Below, piece after piece: positions 9,403 to 18,102 of a stretch of 64,000 bases of DNA (position 1 is its first letter; every line of letters starts with the position of its first letter). Source of the DNA: Rubrivivax gelatinosus (GTDB lineage: Bacteria > Pseudomonadota > Gammaproteobacteria > Burkholderiales > Burkholderiaceae_C); assembly GCF_016583785.1 (NCBI RefSeq), contig NZ_NRRU01000013.1, positions 1 through 64,000 on the forward strand, given 5' to 3'. The notes below the pieces were generated by a model that was given only the letters and a program-made list of their open reading frames with translations, searched no databases and was not told where the DNA came from. The translations under genes were made by a program, and so were the position numbers.

Positions 9403-10719
9403 GTGACTGGGACTGAGAAGAGCATTACCGATCGGACACTGCGAGCCTGGCTCGCGGCCGGCCCCACCAACAAGAGCATCGGCGACGGGCTGACGTTCAT
9501 CGCCAGCGACGCGTCGGCGGCCGTCGGCAAGGCGTCGTGGATCCTGCGCTATCGCATCGGCGGGCGGCAGCGCGAGAAGGTGCTGGGGCGCTACCCCGAC
9601 CTCTCGCTCAAGGACGCACGCGAACTGGCGCGACGCGACCGGGCGCAGGTGCAGCAGGGCGTGGACATCGCGGCTGCCAAGCAGGACGTGAAGGCGCGGC
9701 TGGCGGACGCCCGGGACGTGCGCGAACTCGGCAAGCTCTGGCACGCGCGGCACATCGCGGAGCGCTACAAGCACCCGAAGGTGGTCGAGCGCATTCTGGA
9801 GCGGCATGTGTACCCGGTCATCGGCACGGTGCAGATCGTCGACGTCCGGGAGCACCACATCGACCAGGTGCTGACGCGCACCGTAAAGCGCGGCGCGCCG
9901 ACGATCGCCAACGACGCGCTGCGCATCCTGTTCCGGATGTTCCACTTAGCGATGAAGCGGCAGTGGGTGGACCGCAACCCCGCGGCGAGCTTCGACCTCA
10001 GCGACGCCGGCGGCACCGAACGGCCGCGCGAGCGCTGGCTCAGCACCGCCGAACTGCAGGCGCTGGCCAAGGCGATGCGCAACACGCCGAGCTTCGGCCG
10101 CATCAACGAGCTGTCCGTATGGCTGCTGCTCGCGCTGTGCGTGCGCAAGATGGAACTGCTGGGCGCACGCTGGGACGACTTCGATCTCGAAGCGGGCGTC
10201 TGGCTGCTGCGGCCCGAGCGCACGAAGACCGGCGCCCGCATCGAGATCCCGCTGACCGAGCCCGTGCTGGCATGGCTGAACGAAGTGCGGCTGCTCTCCT
10301 GCTGCAGCGACTACCTCTTCCCGCCGAGACGCCGCGTCGGGATCCGCCCGGACACAGGGCAGCGCAACCGGTTCCCGCACGTCAGCCCCGACACGCTGAA
10401 CCTGGCACTTCGGCGGCTGGAACTCGACGGCGTCGAACACTTCACGGTCCACGACATGCGGCGCACCGCACGCAGCCACATGGCCGCTCTCGGCGTCGAC
10501 CGCTTCGTCGCCGAACGCTCGCTGAACCACAAGCTGCGCGACGTCGAGGGCACCTACAACCGCTACGACTACTTCGACGAGCGGCGGCGGGCGCTGGGGG
10601 TGTGGGCCGAGATGCTGAGGAGACTGGCGGCCGGGGAGGTCGAGGAGAGCCAGGAGACACCGCGGGGCCGGTTCAGGATGTCGAAACAGGCGGATGGAAA
10701 TGCCGAAGCCAAGGGCTGA
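9403..10719 (+). CDS. Tyrosine recombinase/integrase (DUF4102 arm-binding type)
   Basis: A site-specific recombinase of 438 aa likely to integrate and excise the element at the yicC 3' end. The N-terminal arm-binding domain (about residues 10-95, with ILRYRIGGRQREKVLGRYPD) is followed by a core-binding domain and the catalytic domain. The visible catalytic residues are the first Arg in CVRKMELLGARW, HDMRRTARSHM (HxxR) and the Tyr in YNRYDYFDERR. GTG 9403 is chosen as start because GGAG lies seven bases upstream; longer in-frame extensions run into the repeat region. It is followed by an AlpA-like gene, a common pairing in islands of this type. Confidence 0.93.
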   Translation: MTGTEKSITDRTLRAWLAAGPTNKSIGDGLTFIASDASAAVGKASWILRYRIGGRQREKVLGRYPDLSLKDARELARRDRAQVQQGVDIAAAKQDVKARLADARDVRELGKLWHARHIAERYKHPKVVERILERHVYPVIGTVQIVDVREHHIDQVLTRTVKRGAPTIANDALRILFRMFHLAMKRQWVDRNPAASFDLSDAGGTERPRERWLSTAELQALAKAMRNTPSFGRINELSVWLLLALCVRKMELLGARWDDFDLEAGVWLLRPERTKTGARIEIPLTEPVLAWLNEVRLLSCCSDYLFPPRRRVGIRPDTGQRNRFPHVSPDTLNLALRRLELDGVEHFTVHDMRRTARSHMAALGVDRFVAERSLNHKLRDVEGTYNRYDYFDERRRALGVWAEMLRRLAAGEVEESQETPRGRFRMSKQADGNAEAKG

Positions 10720-10862
10720 GCGCCATTGTGCGATCAGGCGCCCGGCGCGCTTGGCTGAGAGGGTCGCGACCTGACGGGACCAGGATTTCCGGCGGAATCC
10801 AGCGGCGCCGGCGAACACTGCGGGACTAGAGTGAACGCGTGGCAACGCCCCTGGAGAACGCC

Positions 10863-11090
10863 ATGCCGTACAGCTTCAATGCCCGCAGCCTTCGGCCATC
10901 CGCGGAACCCGACGGCTTCATGCGTCTGCAATCGGTCATGCGACTGACTGGCCTAGGGCGGTCGACGATCTACCGGATGATCAACCGGCAGACGTTCCCG
11001 AAGCCGGTCCAACTGAGCGAGAGGTCGATCGGGTGGCGGCGGGTGGAGGTGGAGGAGTGGAGCAGGGGCAGGCCTGCGGCCACGCGGTGA
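10863..11090 (+). CDS. AlpA family DNA-binding regulator/excisionase-like protein
   Basis: A 75-aa winged-helix protein of the AlpA family, whose members bind near int or att and act as activators or recombination directionality factors. The characteristic run MRLTGLGRSTIYRMI is followed by FPKPVQLSERSIGWR and a terminal RRVEVEEWSRGR. GGAG at 10853-10856 supports ATG 10863. The gene follows integrase 1 by 143 bp and is the obvious candidate to control its excision. Confidence 0.88.
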   Translation: MPYSFNARSLRPSAEPDGFMRLQSVMRLTGLGRSTIYRMINRQTFPKPVQLSERSIGWRRVEVEEWSRGRPAATR

Positions 11091-11497
11091 AAGGTAGGCT
11101 GCGCCAGCGACTGCTCCACCCCGTCTGCTGTCGGTCGCGCTCAGGCGGCGAATGTCGGCGGCTGCCGGAAGCAGACTTTCGAATGCAGCGCCGTTGCCCG
11201 GCAACTCACGCACGAAGATGCGACCGACGCCGTGCTCCTGATGCCGTACGAAGACCTGCGGGCACTCCAGGTCAGCGTCGATAACACCGACAAGCTGGGG
11301 CTCGCCCGCGTCAACTGGGACGGGCCGCGCTACGGGCGCGTAGTGGACTCTAGCCAGGCCACGCTTCAGTCGGCATGTCGTTGTACGAAGCGCGAGCGTA
11401 CTTGGCGCACGCCAACCTCCAGCGGCCGCTCGGCCGGACGTGGGACGAACTCGCGCGCATGCAGCGCGGCCGCATGGTCTCCTGACGCGGCCCAACC
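11091..11497. other. Stretch without a convincing gene
   Basis: About 400 bp between the AlpA-like gene and the RES toxin. On the plus strand a reading frame from about 11239 and a short frame 11375-11485 (36 aa, starting MSLYEARAYLAHANL) look like pieces of coding sequence interrupted by a frame change, perhaps a gene remnant, but I recognise neither. Confidence 0.4.
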
Positions 11498-12079
11498 TCA
11501 CGGAGTAAGCGGCACCTTCGCCCCGCGGATGGCATCCGCCGCCGCTCGGTGCATAGCACCCGACGGGTGGACCAGCGGCAGCTTGGTGAGGAGCCGGACG
11601 CAGCGCATCGCCAGCGAGCCGAACAGCACGACGCAGTCCGAGCCGTACTGCTGCGCCGAACGGTAGGAGATGCCGCTGTAGCCGGCGTTGCGCGCCTCGC
11701 CCGCCAGTTCCTGGGTCTCGCGGTAGCGCAGCGACTGCAACACCGGCCAGGCGCTGGCGTGGAATCGCAGGTCCAGCAGGCGCAGGGGCGCCGTCGTCTG
11801 GAGGGTGAGCAGCCCGCGGCCTGCAAGCGTCGACATGGACAGCGAGGTGGCCTCCCGCCGCGCAAGCGTCTCGTAGACCGCCGCCTCGCTCGTCTCGGCG
11901 AAGTACGCGACCTCGTCGTCGACCAGATCGAACCGGTTCAGGAGGAGGCCGCGGGGCGGAATGCGGAGCGGTCCGACCGCCACGGCGCCGCGGCGCGACC
12001 GCAAGCGCTGCACCCGATACAAGATCCTGGGCGCCGGAAGGATGAAGTCGGGTGCGTGTTCGAGTTCTGCGAGCTTCAT
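11498..12079 (-). CDS. RES-domain toxin
   Basis: A probable NAD+-consuming toxin of the RES family (ADP-ribosyltransferase-like fold; related proteins such as MbcT degrade NAD+). The 193-aa protein has the three family positions in order: Arg in ILYRVQ near residue 20, Glu in AETSEAAVYETLARR around 80, and Ser in GISYRSAQQYGSD near 140. It starts nine bases after the antitoxin stop, the usual antitoxin-first order for RES-Xre modules. Toxicity is inferred from family membership. Confidence 0.85.
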   Translation of the reverse strand: MKLAELEHAPDFILPAPRILYRVQRLRSRRGAVAVGPLRIPPRGLLLNRFDLVDDEVAYFAETSEAAVYETLARREATSLSMSTLAGRGLLTLQTTAPLRLLDLRFHASAWPVLQSLRYRETQELAGEARNAGYSGISYRSAQQYGSDCVVLFGSLAMRCVRLLTKLPLVHPSGAMHRAAADAIRGAKVPLTP

Positions 12080-12088
12080 GGGCGAGGG

Positions 12089-12559
12089 TCAGTTGCCCTC
12101 ATGCTCAGCGATGTCGAGAACACGTTTGCCTTGCCCTTGCTCGATGGCCGCGCGTGGCGTGACGCCGCCAAGAGCGCCGTGGGGCGTTTCCAGGAAGGCG
12201 AGCAGCGCCCAGCCTTCGGTCGTGCCGAGCGCAGCAGCGAGTTTGGGCAGCAGCGGCCAGACCAGCGGCTCGAACTGCCACCGGGGCAGGCGGAAACCGC
12301 GCTTGGTCTGGGACAGGCCGATGCACCGGCCTTTGGCGATCCAGGCGTTGACGGTGACCCGACTGGTGCCGGCGAGTTCAGCGGCCTCGTCGGTCGAAAC
12401 CATGTCGTCGGCCGCCAGGCGCGCACTGCGTGCGGCCAAGCTACTGTTGAGCAGGGCGCGAGTCGCTTCGAGACTGACGTAGTCGGCAAGGCCGGGTCTG
12501 GGGGTACGTGTGTTCCCGACTTGGGAGTCGGAGGGGAGATGCAAGGAATCTGTCTTCAT
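12089..12559 (-). CDS. Xre/MbcA/ParS-type antitoxin
   Basis: The partner antitoxin of the RES toxin. The central HTH is STDEAAELAGTSRVTVNAW. The C-terminal toxin-binding domain includes LPRWQFEPLVWPLLPKL and the family-typical LAFLETPHGALGGVTPRAAI. The start is uncertain: ATG 12559 gives 156 aa, a normal length, but no strong ribosome-binding site precedes it. ATG 12652 or 12643, nearer the promoter-like region at 12691-12720, would add about 30 residues. Such antitoxins usually repress their own operon, and a tandem 9-bp repeat lies upstream. Confidence 0.8.
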   Translation of the reverse strand: MKTDSLHLPSDSQVGNTRTPRPGLADYVSLEATRALLNSSLAARSARLAADDMVSTDEAAELAGTSRVTVNAWIAKGRCIGLSQTKRGFRLPRWQFEPLVWPLLPKLAAALGTTEGWALLAFLETPHGALGGVTPRAAIEQGQGKRVLDIAEHEGN

Positions 12560-12690
12560 GGGTCCGGGGGCAGCTCGCTGGAATCGGCCGCCCAGTAGGG
12601 AGTCAGGGGTTGTTTCCTGGCCGTGGCCGGCGACATGGAGCATCGTCTCCATGACTGGGACGACTACAGCTAAGGTGGAGGCGCCGGGTC

Positions 12691-12720
12691 TCTCGTTAAT
12701 CTCGTTAAGTTGGATTTTAT
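12691..12720 (-). promoter_or_regulatory. Tandem 9-bp operator-like repeats and -10-like box upstream of the RES/Xre operon
   Basis: On the minus strand two adjacent copies of TTAACGAGA (12708-12700 and 12699-12691) lie directly downstream of a TATAAAAT stretch (12720-12713) in an AT-rich patch within GC-rich DNA. This fits a promoter with antitoxin-binding repeats over the start site. No good -35 at canonical spacing was found. Confidence 0.5.
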
Positions 12721-12912
12721 AGTAAACCCAGTCGGAGGCAAATCCAGCCCAGCCCTGCGCGAGACAAGCCTCCTCTTGCCAGCCCGCCTGCCGTCTGTAT
12801 TGGGTCGGCGCTTCATGGGGCGCAGTACCCCGCAGTGGCTCCACGCGCTACGTCCAACTCCACCGACGCGGTCCTGAACGGACTCCCGCAGCGTCGCCCG
12901 GAACCTCACAAA

Positions 12913-12978
12913 TTGCCGATCGGTCATTATCCGGTTGACATCAGGGCATGCGCGCCTCAGACTTACCGATCAGTAATT
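12913..12978 (+). promoter_or_regulatory. Pair of 16-bp operator-like repeats upstream of hipBA
   Basis: TTGCCGATCGGTCATT (12913-12928) and TTACCGATCAGTAATT (12963-12978) match at 13 of 16 positions and start exactly 50 bp apart, just before the hipB start. The spacing of about five helical turns suits cooperative binding, as in other HipB-autoregulated promoters. TTGACA at 12935-12940 could be a -35 box. Confidence 0.45.
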
Positions 12979-12991
12979 CCTTGGTGTCGCG

Positions 12992-13267
12992 ATGCCTCCC
13001 TCGACACAAAACTTCCCGCTCGGTCATCGAGACTCGTCCGAGATCTCGATCCGCTCATCCGCCGAACTGGGCGCCACCATCCGCGGCCAACGCAAGCAGT
13101 TGGCCCTGACGCAACTGGACCTGGCCGGCCTGGGCAACACCGGCAACCGCTTCATCGTCGACCTGGAGAACGGCAAGCCCACGGTGCAGTTGCAGAAGGC
13201 GCTGGACATCCTGGACCTGCTCGGACTGGAAGTCGTGGTGCGCAGCAAGGCGTCGCGTTCGCTGTGA
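12992..13267 (+). CDS. hipB: HipB-like Xre-family antitoxin
   Basis: A 91-aa helix-turn-helix protein expected to neutralise HipA and repress the operon. The HTH covers LGATIRGQRKQLALTQLDL through NRFIVDLENGKPTVQL, and the C-terminal ALDILDLLGLEVVVR is the usual HipB strand-forming tail. It is followed after seven bases by hipA. The start codon is uncertain, because no good ribosome-binding site precedes ATG 12992 and the first 20 residues look poorly conserved. Confidence 0.85.
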   Translation: MPPSTQNFPLGHRDSSEISIRSSAELGATIRGQRKQLALTQLDLAGLGNTGNRFIVDLENGKPTVQLQKALDILDLLGLEVVVRSKASRSL

Positions 13268-13274
13268 GGAGCCG

Positions 13275-14534
13275 ATGATGGACCCGCGGCCCGATCGCCT
13301 GGACGTCTGGTACGGCAGCGAGCTGGTCGGCACGGTGCACGACAGCATGCCGCTGGCGTTCGAGTACGCGCCCGGCTGGCTGGCCGGTGGGCAGCGCATG
13401 TCGTTGGCCACGATCGCGCTGCAGCCGGGCCGGCAGGACTCGGCCGCCGTGCAAGCCTTCTTCGAGAACCTGCTGCCCGAAGGCGACCTGCGCGAGTACC
13501 TGGCGGCCCAGCGCAAAGCCTCGACGCTGTTCTCGCTGCTGCTCGAAGTGGCGGGCGACACGGCAGGCGCCTGCGTTCTCGTACCGCCCGGCCAAGTGCC
13601 CGAGCCACCGCGGTACGAGGCGACCACCTGGGAAGCCATCGCCGCCATCATCGGCAAGCGCTCGGCGTCGGCGATCGACCTTCAGGGCGAAGGCGCGCGC
13701 ATCTCGCTGGCCGGCGCGCAGGACAAGACCAGCATCGCGCTCTTCGATGACGGCGTGCCGCGCCTGCCCAAGGGCACCTCGCCATCGACCCACATCCTCA
13801 AGCCCAACATCCGCCGCCTGGCCAAGGTGTGGCATTCCGCCGCCAACGAGGCGATCGTGATGCGTGCCGCAGCCCTCTGCGGGCTGCCGACGGCCGAGGT
13901 GTTCTACGAGCCGCTCACCGAGTCCTGCGTCGTGTGCCGTTTCGACCGCATGGCGCGTCCGGACGGCACGCTGGCGCGGCTGGTCCAGTACGACCTGTGC
14001 CAGCTGGCCGGCACGCTGTCGGACCGCAAGTACGAGAAGGAAGGCGGGCCGGGACTGGCCGCCTGCGCGGAGCTGGTCAGACGCTACAGCGCCCAGCCGG
14101 CACCGGACCTGCGCCACCTGGTGCGCTGGGTGTTCTTCAACCTCTACGTCGGCAACAACGACAGCCACGCCAAGAACCTGTCGCTCTACAGCTTGCCGGG
14201 CCAGGGCGTGAGGCTGACGCCGTTCTACGACCTGATGTGCACGCGGTTGTATCCGGGCCTGTCACCGGAGTTCGCGTTCGCGATCGGCGGCGAGGCACGC
14301 CCCGGTGAGCTGGGAGCGGACCACCTGACCCTGCTCGCACGGCAACTCGGCATGCAGCCGCGCTACCTGAAGCAGCAGGCCGCCGACGTCGCGGCAAGCC
14401 TGCCTGCAGCGATGAGCCAGGCCGTGCAACAAGTCGCCCCGGCGCTGTCGCCTTCGGCCCGCACGCTGGCCGGGCGGCTGGAGAAGTTCGTCGCCTCGTC
14501 GACGAAGAAGATTGCGGCGCGGCTCATAGCCTAG
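13275..14534 (+). CDS. hipA: HipA-type serine/threonine kinase toxin
   Basis: A 419-aa kinase toxin. In E. coli HipA phosphorylates glutamyl-tRNA synthetase and causes growth arrest and persistence. The N-terminal subdomain has the HipA signature FFENLLPEGDLRE. The kinase core includes ISLAGAQDKTSIAL, STHILKPN, the catalytic loop GNNDSHAKNLSL and the metal-binding FYDLMCT. All key residues appear present, so it is predicted active. GAGGAG upstream supports the ATG pair at 13275/13278. It forms an operon with hipB. Confidence 0.92.
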   Translation: MMDPRPDRLDVWYGSELVGTVHDSMPLAFEYAPGWLAGGQRMSLATIALQPGRQDSAAVQAFFENLLPEGDLREYLAAQRKASTLFSLLLEVAGDTAGACVLVPPGQVPEPPRYEATTWEAIAAIIGKRSASAIDLQGEGARISLAGAQDKTSIALFDDGVPRLPKGTSPSTHILKPNIRRLAKVWHSAANEAIVMRAAALCGLPTAEVFYEPLTESCVVCRFDRMARPDGTLARLVQYDLCQLAGTLSDRKYEKEGGPGLAACAELVRRYSAQPAPDLRHLVRWVFFNLYVGNNDSHAKNLSLYSLPGQGVRLTPFYDLMCTRLYPGLSPEFAFAIGGEARPGELGADHLTLLARQLGMQPRYLKQQAADVAASLPAAMSQAVQQVAPALSPSARTLAGRLEKFVASSTKKIAARLIA

Positions 14535-14715
14535 CTGCCGGGCTCACACGCAGCGATCCAGGCGCCCGTAGCCAACGACCGCTGCACCAGGCGCTGCATG
14601 CCGCTGCAAGGCGGCCCACCACGACTGCACAGTCCGACCTGGTCACCCGTTGAGCGTTTCGTTTATTTCGAATACGATCGCGAGCATAACCATTTGTGCA
14701 GCAGAGCCGTCCACC

Positions 14716-15183
14716 ATGACCCAGCCCACCACCTTCGAGGCATCCCTTCCGGTTGCGCGGGAGGTCGCTGCGGCCACCCAAGGACAGCGGGAACTCGCCG
14801 CGTTCCTTTCAACCCAGTCGGACACCCAGCGGATCCAGATCTTCGACGAGAAGAACGAAGCGCACGCCGTGGAGCTGCCGACGTCGGCCCTGCGCCTGCT
14901 GGTCGACATCCTGTCCGAGCTTGCCGACGGCAACGCAGTGAAGGTGGTTCCCATCCATGCGGAACTGACCACGCAGGAAGCGGCCGACCTGCTCAACGTG
15001 TCGAGACCCCATCTGGTCAAGCTGCTGGAGACGGGCGCGCTGCCGTTTCACAAGGCAGGCAAGCACCGGCGGGTCTGCTTCGCCGACTTGATGGCATACA
15101 AGGCCGCGCAGGAGAAGCGCAGCGCAGAGGCGCGGCAAGAGCTTGCCGAGCAGGCGCAGGCGCTTCAGATGGGCTACGACTGA
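14716..15183 (+). CDS. Excisionase-type HTH protein, antitoxin-like, without a visible toxin
   Basis: A 155-aa protein with an acidic N-terminal half and a C-terminal MerR/excisionase-type HTH: IHAELTTQEAADLLNVSRPHLVKLLETG, then LPFHKAGKHRRVCFADLMAYK. Proteins of this layout usually sit directly upstream of a PIN-domain toxin and act as its antitoxin. Here 110 bp of apparently non-coding DNA and an opposite-strand gene follow, with no PIN gene. ATG 14716 was preferred over 14650 because MTQPTTFEASLPVA resembles the normal N-terminus. Confidence 0.75.
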   Translation: MTQPTTFEASLPVAREVAAATQGQRELAAFLSTQSDTQRIQIFDEKNEAHAVELPTSALRLLVDILSELADGNAVKVVPIHAELTTQEAADLLNVSRPHLVKLLETGALPFHKAGKHRRVCFADLMAYKAAQEKRSAEARQELAEQAQALQMGYD

Positions 15184-15293
15184 AAAGCATGCCCCTCGCT
15201 GCAGCACTCGGGTCACACAAGCAAGCGCGACGGAGAGTCCGGTGCATGCGCGCGCTAGACCATCTCGTCTCGCAACACGGCCGGCGCACGCAC

Positions 15294-15608
15294 TCAACCT
15301 GCGACCAGGATCTGGCCAAGCTTCAGCAAAGCAGTAAAGACGATCAGCGGCGCAAGCAGTCTCCATAACCCGACGGTGGTGAGGCGATAGCGCTCGTTTG
15401 CGAAGACGGCCCGCGCGAGCCTCCGGATGGCCAGAAAACCGCAGCCGGCCAGCCCAACCATGCCGACGAGCCCCGCGTCGGCCGGAACGGCGCAGATGCA
15501 GGCGGCGATCCCGGCGGGCCAGGCCAGAGCATCGACCGCCGACACGATGCGACGCCCAGGCCAGACATGCAGATCGGGTCGGGGGCCGCGCACGAAGAAG
15601 AACCACAT
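15294..15608 (-). CDS. Small membrane protein of unknown function
   Basis: A 104-aa protein with two or three hydrophobic stretches (about residues 27-60 and 82-101) and a basic N-terminus and middle. I do not recognise the family. It lies downstream of the sensor-kinase operon on the same strand, separated by a hairpin (15681-15708), so it may be a separate transcript. Coding is supported by the length of the frame and by the clear membrane-segment pattern; both are moderate evidence in GC-rich DNA. Confidence 0.5.
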   Translation of the reverse strand: MWFFFVRGPRPDLHVWPGRRIVSAVDALAWPAGIAACICAVPADAGLVGMVGLAGCGFLAIRRLARAVFANERYRLTTVGLWRLLAPLIVFTALLKLGQILVAG

Positions 15609-15680
15609 GGCATCGCTCCGTTCAGAACGGCGCGTCGGCGCCGCCGACGAACAGTCTGCGGCACCATCCGGTGAGGCGCC

Positions 15681-15708
15681 GCGCTGGATTCCGACGTAAA
15701 TCCAGCGC
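15681..15708 (-). terminator. GCGCTGGAT-type hairpin downstream of the sensor kinase gene
   Basis: Perfect 10-bp arms GCGCTGGATT (15681-15690) and AATCCAGCGC (15699-15708) with an 8-nt loop, 46 bp after the kinase stop codon in the direction of transcription. There is no T-run. A hairpin with the same arm sequence occurs at 47694-47721, also just downstream of a minus-strand gene, so this is probably a transcript-end structure shared within the element. Confidence 0.5.
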
Positions 15709-15753
15709 CGCAGGCGAGAGGAAGCACCTCGCCCTCAACAACCTGGGGGACGG

Positions 15754-17214
15754 CTACGCGCGGTCGTCTGCGCTGGCGAGCGGCAGCATCGCCGCGACCC
15801 GCGTTCCTCCACCGGGCACCCTGTCGATCGTCAGTTCGCCAGCGTAAGCCGCGACCCGCTCGCGCATCCCGACGAGTCCCAGACCCGAAGTCGCAGCGAC
15901 AGCCGCCGGCATCCCAACCCCGTTGTCCTCAACGACGACGCGCACCCCGGCGCCTCCCACTGTCCGCGCAAGCGTCACAGAGCACTGCGTCGCTTCGGCG
16001 TGCTTGACCACGTTGGTGAGCGCCTCCTGGATCAGCCGGTAGACGCCGATGGCCTGGTCGTACGACAGCGGGCCGATGTCGCGGTCGACCTTGAGCCGAA
16101 AGCGACAACGCGGGTGGATCTCGTCGTACTGTCGGACCATCTCCTCGACCGCGCCCGCCAGGCCGAGTGCGTCCAGCACCTCGGGCCGAAGCTGCTTCAC
16201 CATCGCTCGCGCCCTGCCGTACAGGTCGTCGGTGAGGCGTGCGATCCGCTCTGCGGCGTCCGCGGCTGCGTGCATACCCTGCCCTCGCGCGTCTTCCGCC
16301 AGCGACGACGCGATGAGGCGGATCGACACCAGCGCGGCGTTCAGCTCGTCGTGGATCTCCACTGCGATGCGGCGACGCTCCTCCTCGACCAGCCGGTTGC
16401 CGCGGGCGATCAGGCGGCGCTTCTCGGCGTCAGCGGCCGTGAGCCGCTCGACGGCCTGCTGCAGTTCCCGGGTGCGTTCTCTCACCTGCTCTTCCAGGTA
16501 CTGCCGGCTGAGCTTCACGGCGCGGGCCATCGTCGCGATCGAGGCCTGCAGCTCGCCCAGTTCACCGGAGACACGCGGAGTCAGCGTGACGGCGTAGTCG
16601 CCATCGCGGATCGAACGTAGCGCACCCATGGCGTTCTCCAGCGGCCTCCGCAGGCGGCGGGCCATCAGCAGCCCGGCCGCAGCCCCCAGGGCCGCCGCCG
16701 CCAGCACGAGGGCCACACCCAGGAGCAGGCGACGCCGGGAGCCGGCCAGCAACGGTTGCGGCGACAGGTCCACCTGCACCCATCCCAGCCAACGGGCCGT
16801 ACCCCGCACGCCCGGTGCCGTGTCGTACAGGTCCACGTCGAGCGGCTTCAGCGAGATCGGTGCCTCGAAGCGCCACTCGGCCACCTGTCCCGGGCGCGAA
16901 CGAACTTCGACGACCGGCCAGCGTTCCGCGTCGAGCACCCGGGCCGCCGCGACCACCGGATCCGCCTCGGCAACACCGCGCAGCGTCGCCTCGACCGCTG
17001 ACGTGTTCCCCGACACGACGCCGTACTGCACCGCCTCGGCCAGCGTCACCGACAGGAAGCGGCCTCGCTCCTCAAGAGCCTCGTTGACCTCCGTACTCGT
17101 GACCACGTAGAGGACCACCGAAACCACCAGTGCCATCGCGCACGCTGGAACGAGCACCAGGGTCAGAAGTCGTGCGCCGAGGCTCCAGGACGAGGGCGGG
17201 AGCAGGTTCTTCAT
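15754..17214 (-). CDS. NarL-class membrane sensor histidine kinase
   Basis: A 486-aa inner-membrane kinase. A first membrane helix (about residues 12-35), a periplasmic sensor region of about 120 residues and a second helix (about 160-188) are followed by HAMP, a coiled coil and a HisKA_3 domain with the phospho-accepting His in IAVEIHDELNAALV. The ATPase domain has EALTNVVKHAE (N box), VVEDNGVGMP and GLGLVGMRERV. The start overlaps the end of the solute-binding-protein gene by four bases. The partner is most likely the response regulator at 21119-21757, and the periplasmic ligand may come through the neighbouring binding protein and TonB receptor. Confidence 0.92.
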   Translation of the reverse strand: MKNLLPPSSWSLGARLLTLVLVPACAMALVVSVVLYVVTSTEVNEALEERGRFLSVTLAEAVQYGVVSGNTSAVEATLRGVAEADPVVAAARVLDAERWPVVEVRSRPGQVAEWRFEAPISLKPLDVDLYDTAPGVRGTARWLGWVQVDLSPQPLLAGSRRRLLLGVALVLAAAALGAAAGLLMARRLRRPLENAMGALRSIRDGDYAVTLTPRVSGELGELQASIATMARAVKLSRQYLEEQVRERTRELQQAVERLTAADAEKRRLIARGNRLVEEERRRIAVEIHDELNAALVSIRLIASSLAEDARGQGMHAAADAAERIARLTDDLYGRARAMVKQLRPEVLDALGLAGAVEEMVRQYDEIHPRCRFRLKVDRDIGPLSYDQAIGVYRLIQEALTNVVKHAEATQCSVTLARTVGGAGVRVVVEDNGVGMPAAVAATSGLGLVGMRERVAAYAGELTIDRVPGGGTRVAAMLPLASADDRA

Positions 17215-18092
17215 GGCCGATCTCCCAGGCGGCGCACGTCGTCGTCGACGACGATGTCCAGCGAGCGCGCGACGCTGTCGTTGACGGCTGCGCGCCAGAA
17301 GCGTGGGTACTGCGGCACCGGCGGTTGCCGGCCAGTGGCCGCGTCGACGAGGGCGGCGAGCTGGGACACCAGCCCGTCGGCATCGGCATAGGCGGACGCC
17401 AGCGTCCCGGCCCGGACCAAAGAGGGCGAGAAGCCGATGACCGGCAGCCGGCGCCGGTAGCTGGCCTCCAGCAGCTCGCGCAGGCTGGCGGGCGTGTAAA
17501 GCGTCGCGTCCGGGAACAGAAGCAGCGCCTGGGCATCCTCGACGCGAGACAGCAGGCGCGACATCGTCTGGGCCGGGGGCGCCTCGGCGACCAGCAGCCG
17601 AAGGCGCGCCTCGGTCGCCGCGCGCTGAAGCTCGGGCACCAGACCTGCCGAAGCAGGTGACACCAGCGTCGCCACCGTGATCTCGCGCCGGAAGATCGCG
17701 GCGATCAGGCGCATCTGCTGCGCGGGCGAGGCCTCGGCATAGACGGCCGTGCTGCGCAGGCCGCGCGCCGCGAGATCGGGCCGCAGGCGCTCGTAGCCCT
17801 GACGCGAGACCAGAAGAGAGACCAGCAGCGCATCGAACCTCTCACCGGCGGCACGCGCCAGTGCCTGAGGCCCCAATGCGACCAGAACGCCCGGCGCCCT
17901 GAGCCGCGCAACACCAGGCGCGTAATCGTTGGCCCCGGGGAAGCGCGCCTTGATCCGCTGCAGCAGCTCCCGCGCTTCTGCGTTCTCCCCGGCCATGAGA
18001 CGAATCTCCGGGCCGGAAGCACCCAGCGCCCGCGTCAGGCAGGCGCCAGCCAAAGCGGCCAGCCGCGCAGCGAAGGCGCGCCGATCGAGCAT
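17211..18092 (-). CDS. ABC-type substrate-binding protein without a transporter
   Basis: A 293-aa periplasmic binding-protein-like product of the DUF534/ABC_sub_bind type. It has an N-terminal export signal (MLDRRAFAARLAALAGACL, with an RR pair reminiscent of Tat signals). Two-lobe features follow: VLVALGPQALARAA, FRREITVATLVSPASAGLVPE and LPVIGFSPSLVRAG. No permease or ATPase gene is nearby, so it is more likely a sensory or accessory binding protein for the sensor kinase, whose gene it overlaps by four bases. The ligand is unknown. Confidence 0.8.
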   Translation of the reverse strand: MLDRRAFAARLAALAGACLTRALGASGPEIRLMAGENAEARELLQRIKARFPGANDYAPGVARLRAPGVLVALGPQALARAAGERFDALLVSLLVSRQGYERLRPDLAARGLRSTAVYAEASPAQQMRLIAAIFRREITVATLVSPASAGLVPELQRAATEARLRLLVAEAPPAQTMSRLLSRVEDAQALLLFPDATLYTPASLRELLEASYRRRLPVIGFSPSLVRAGTLASAYADADGLVSQLAALVDAATGRQPPVPQYPRFWRAAVNDSVARSLDIVVDDDVRRLGDRP

Positions 18093-18102
18093 CGACGCGC
18101 GC

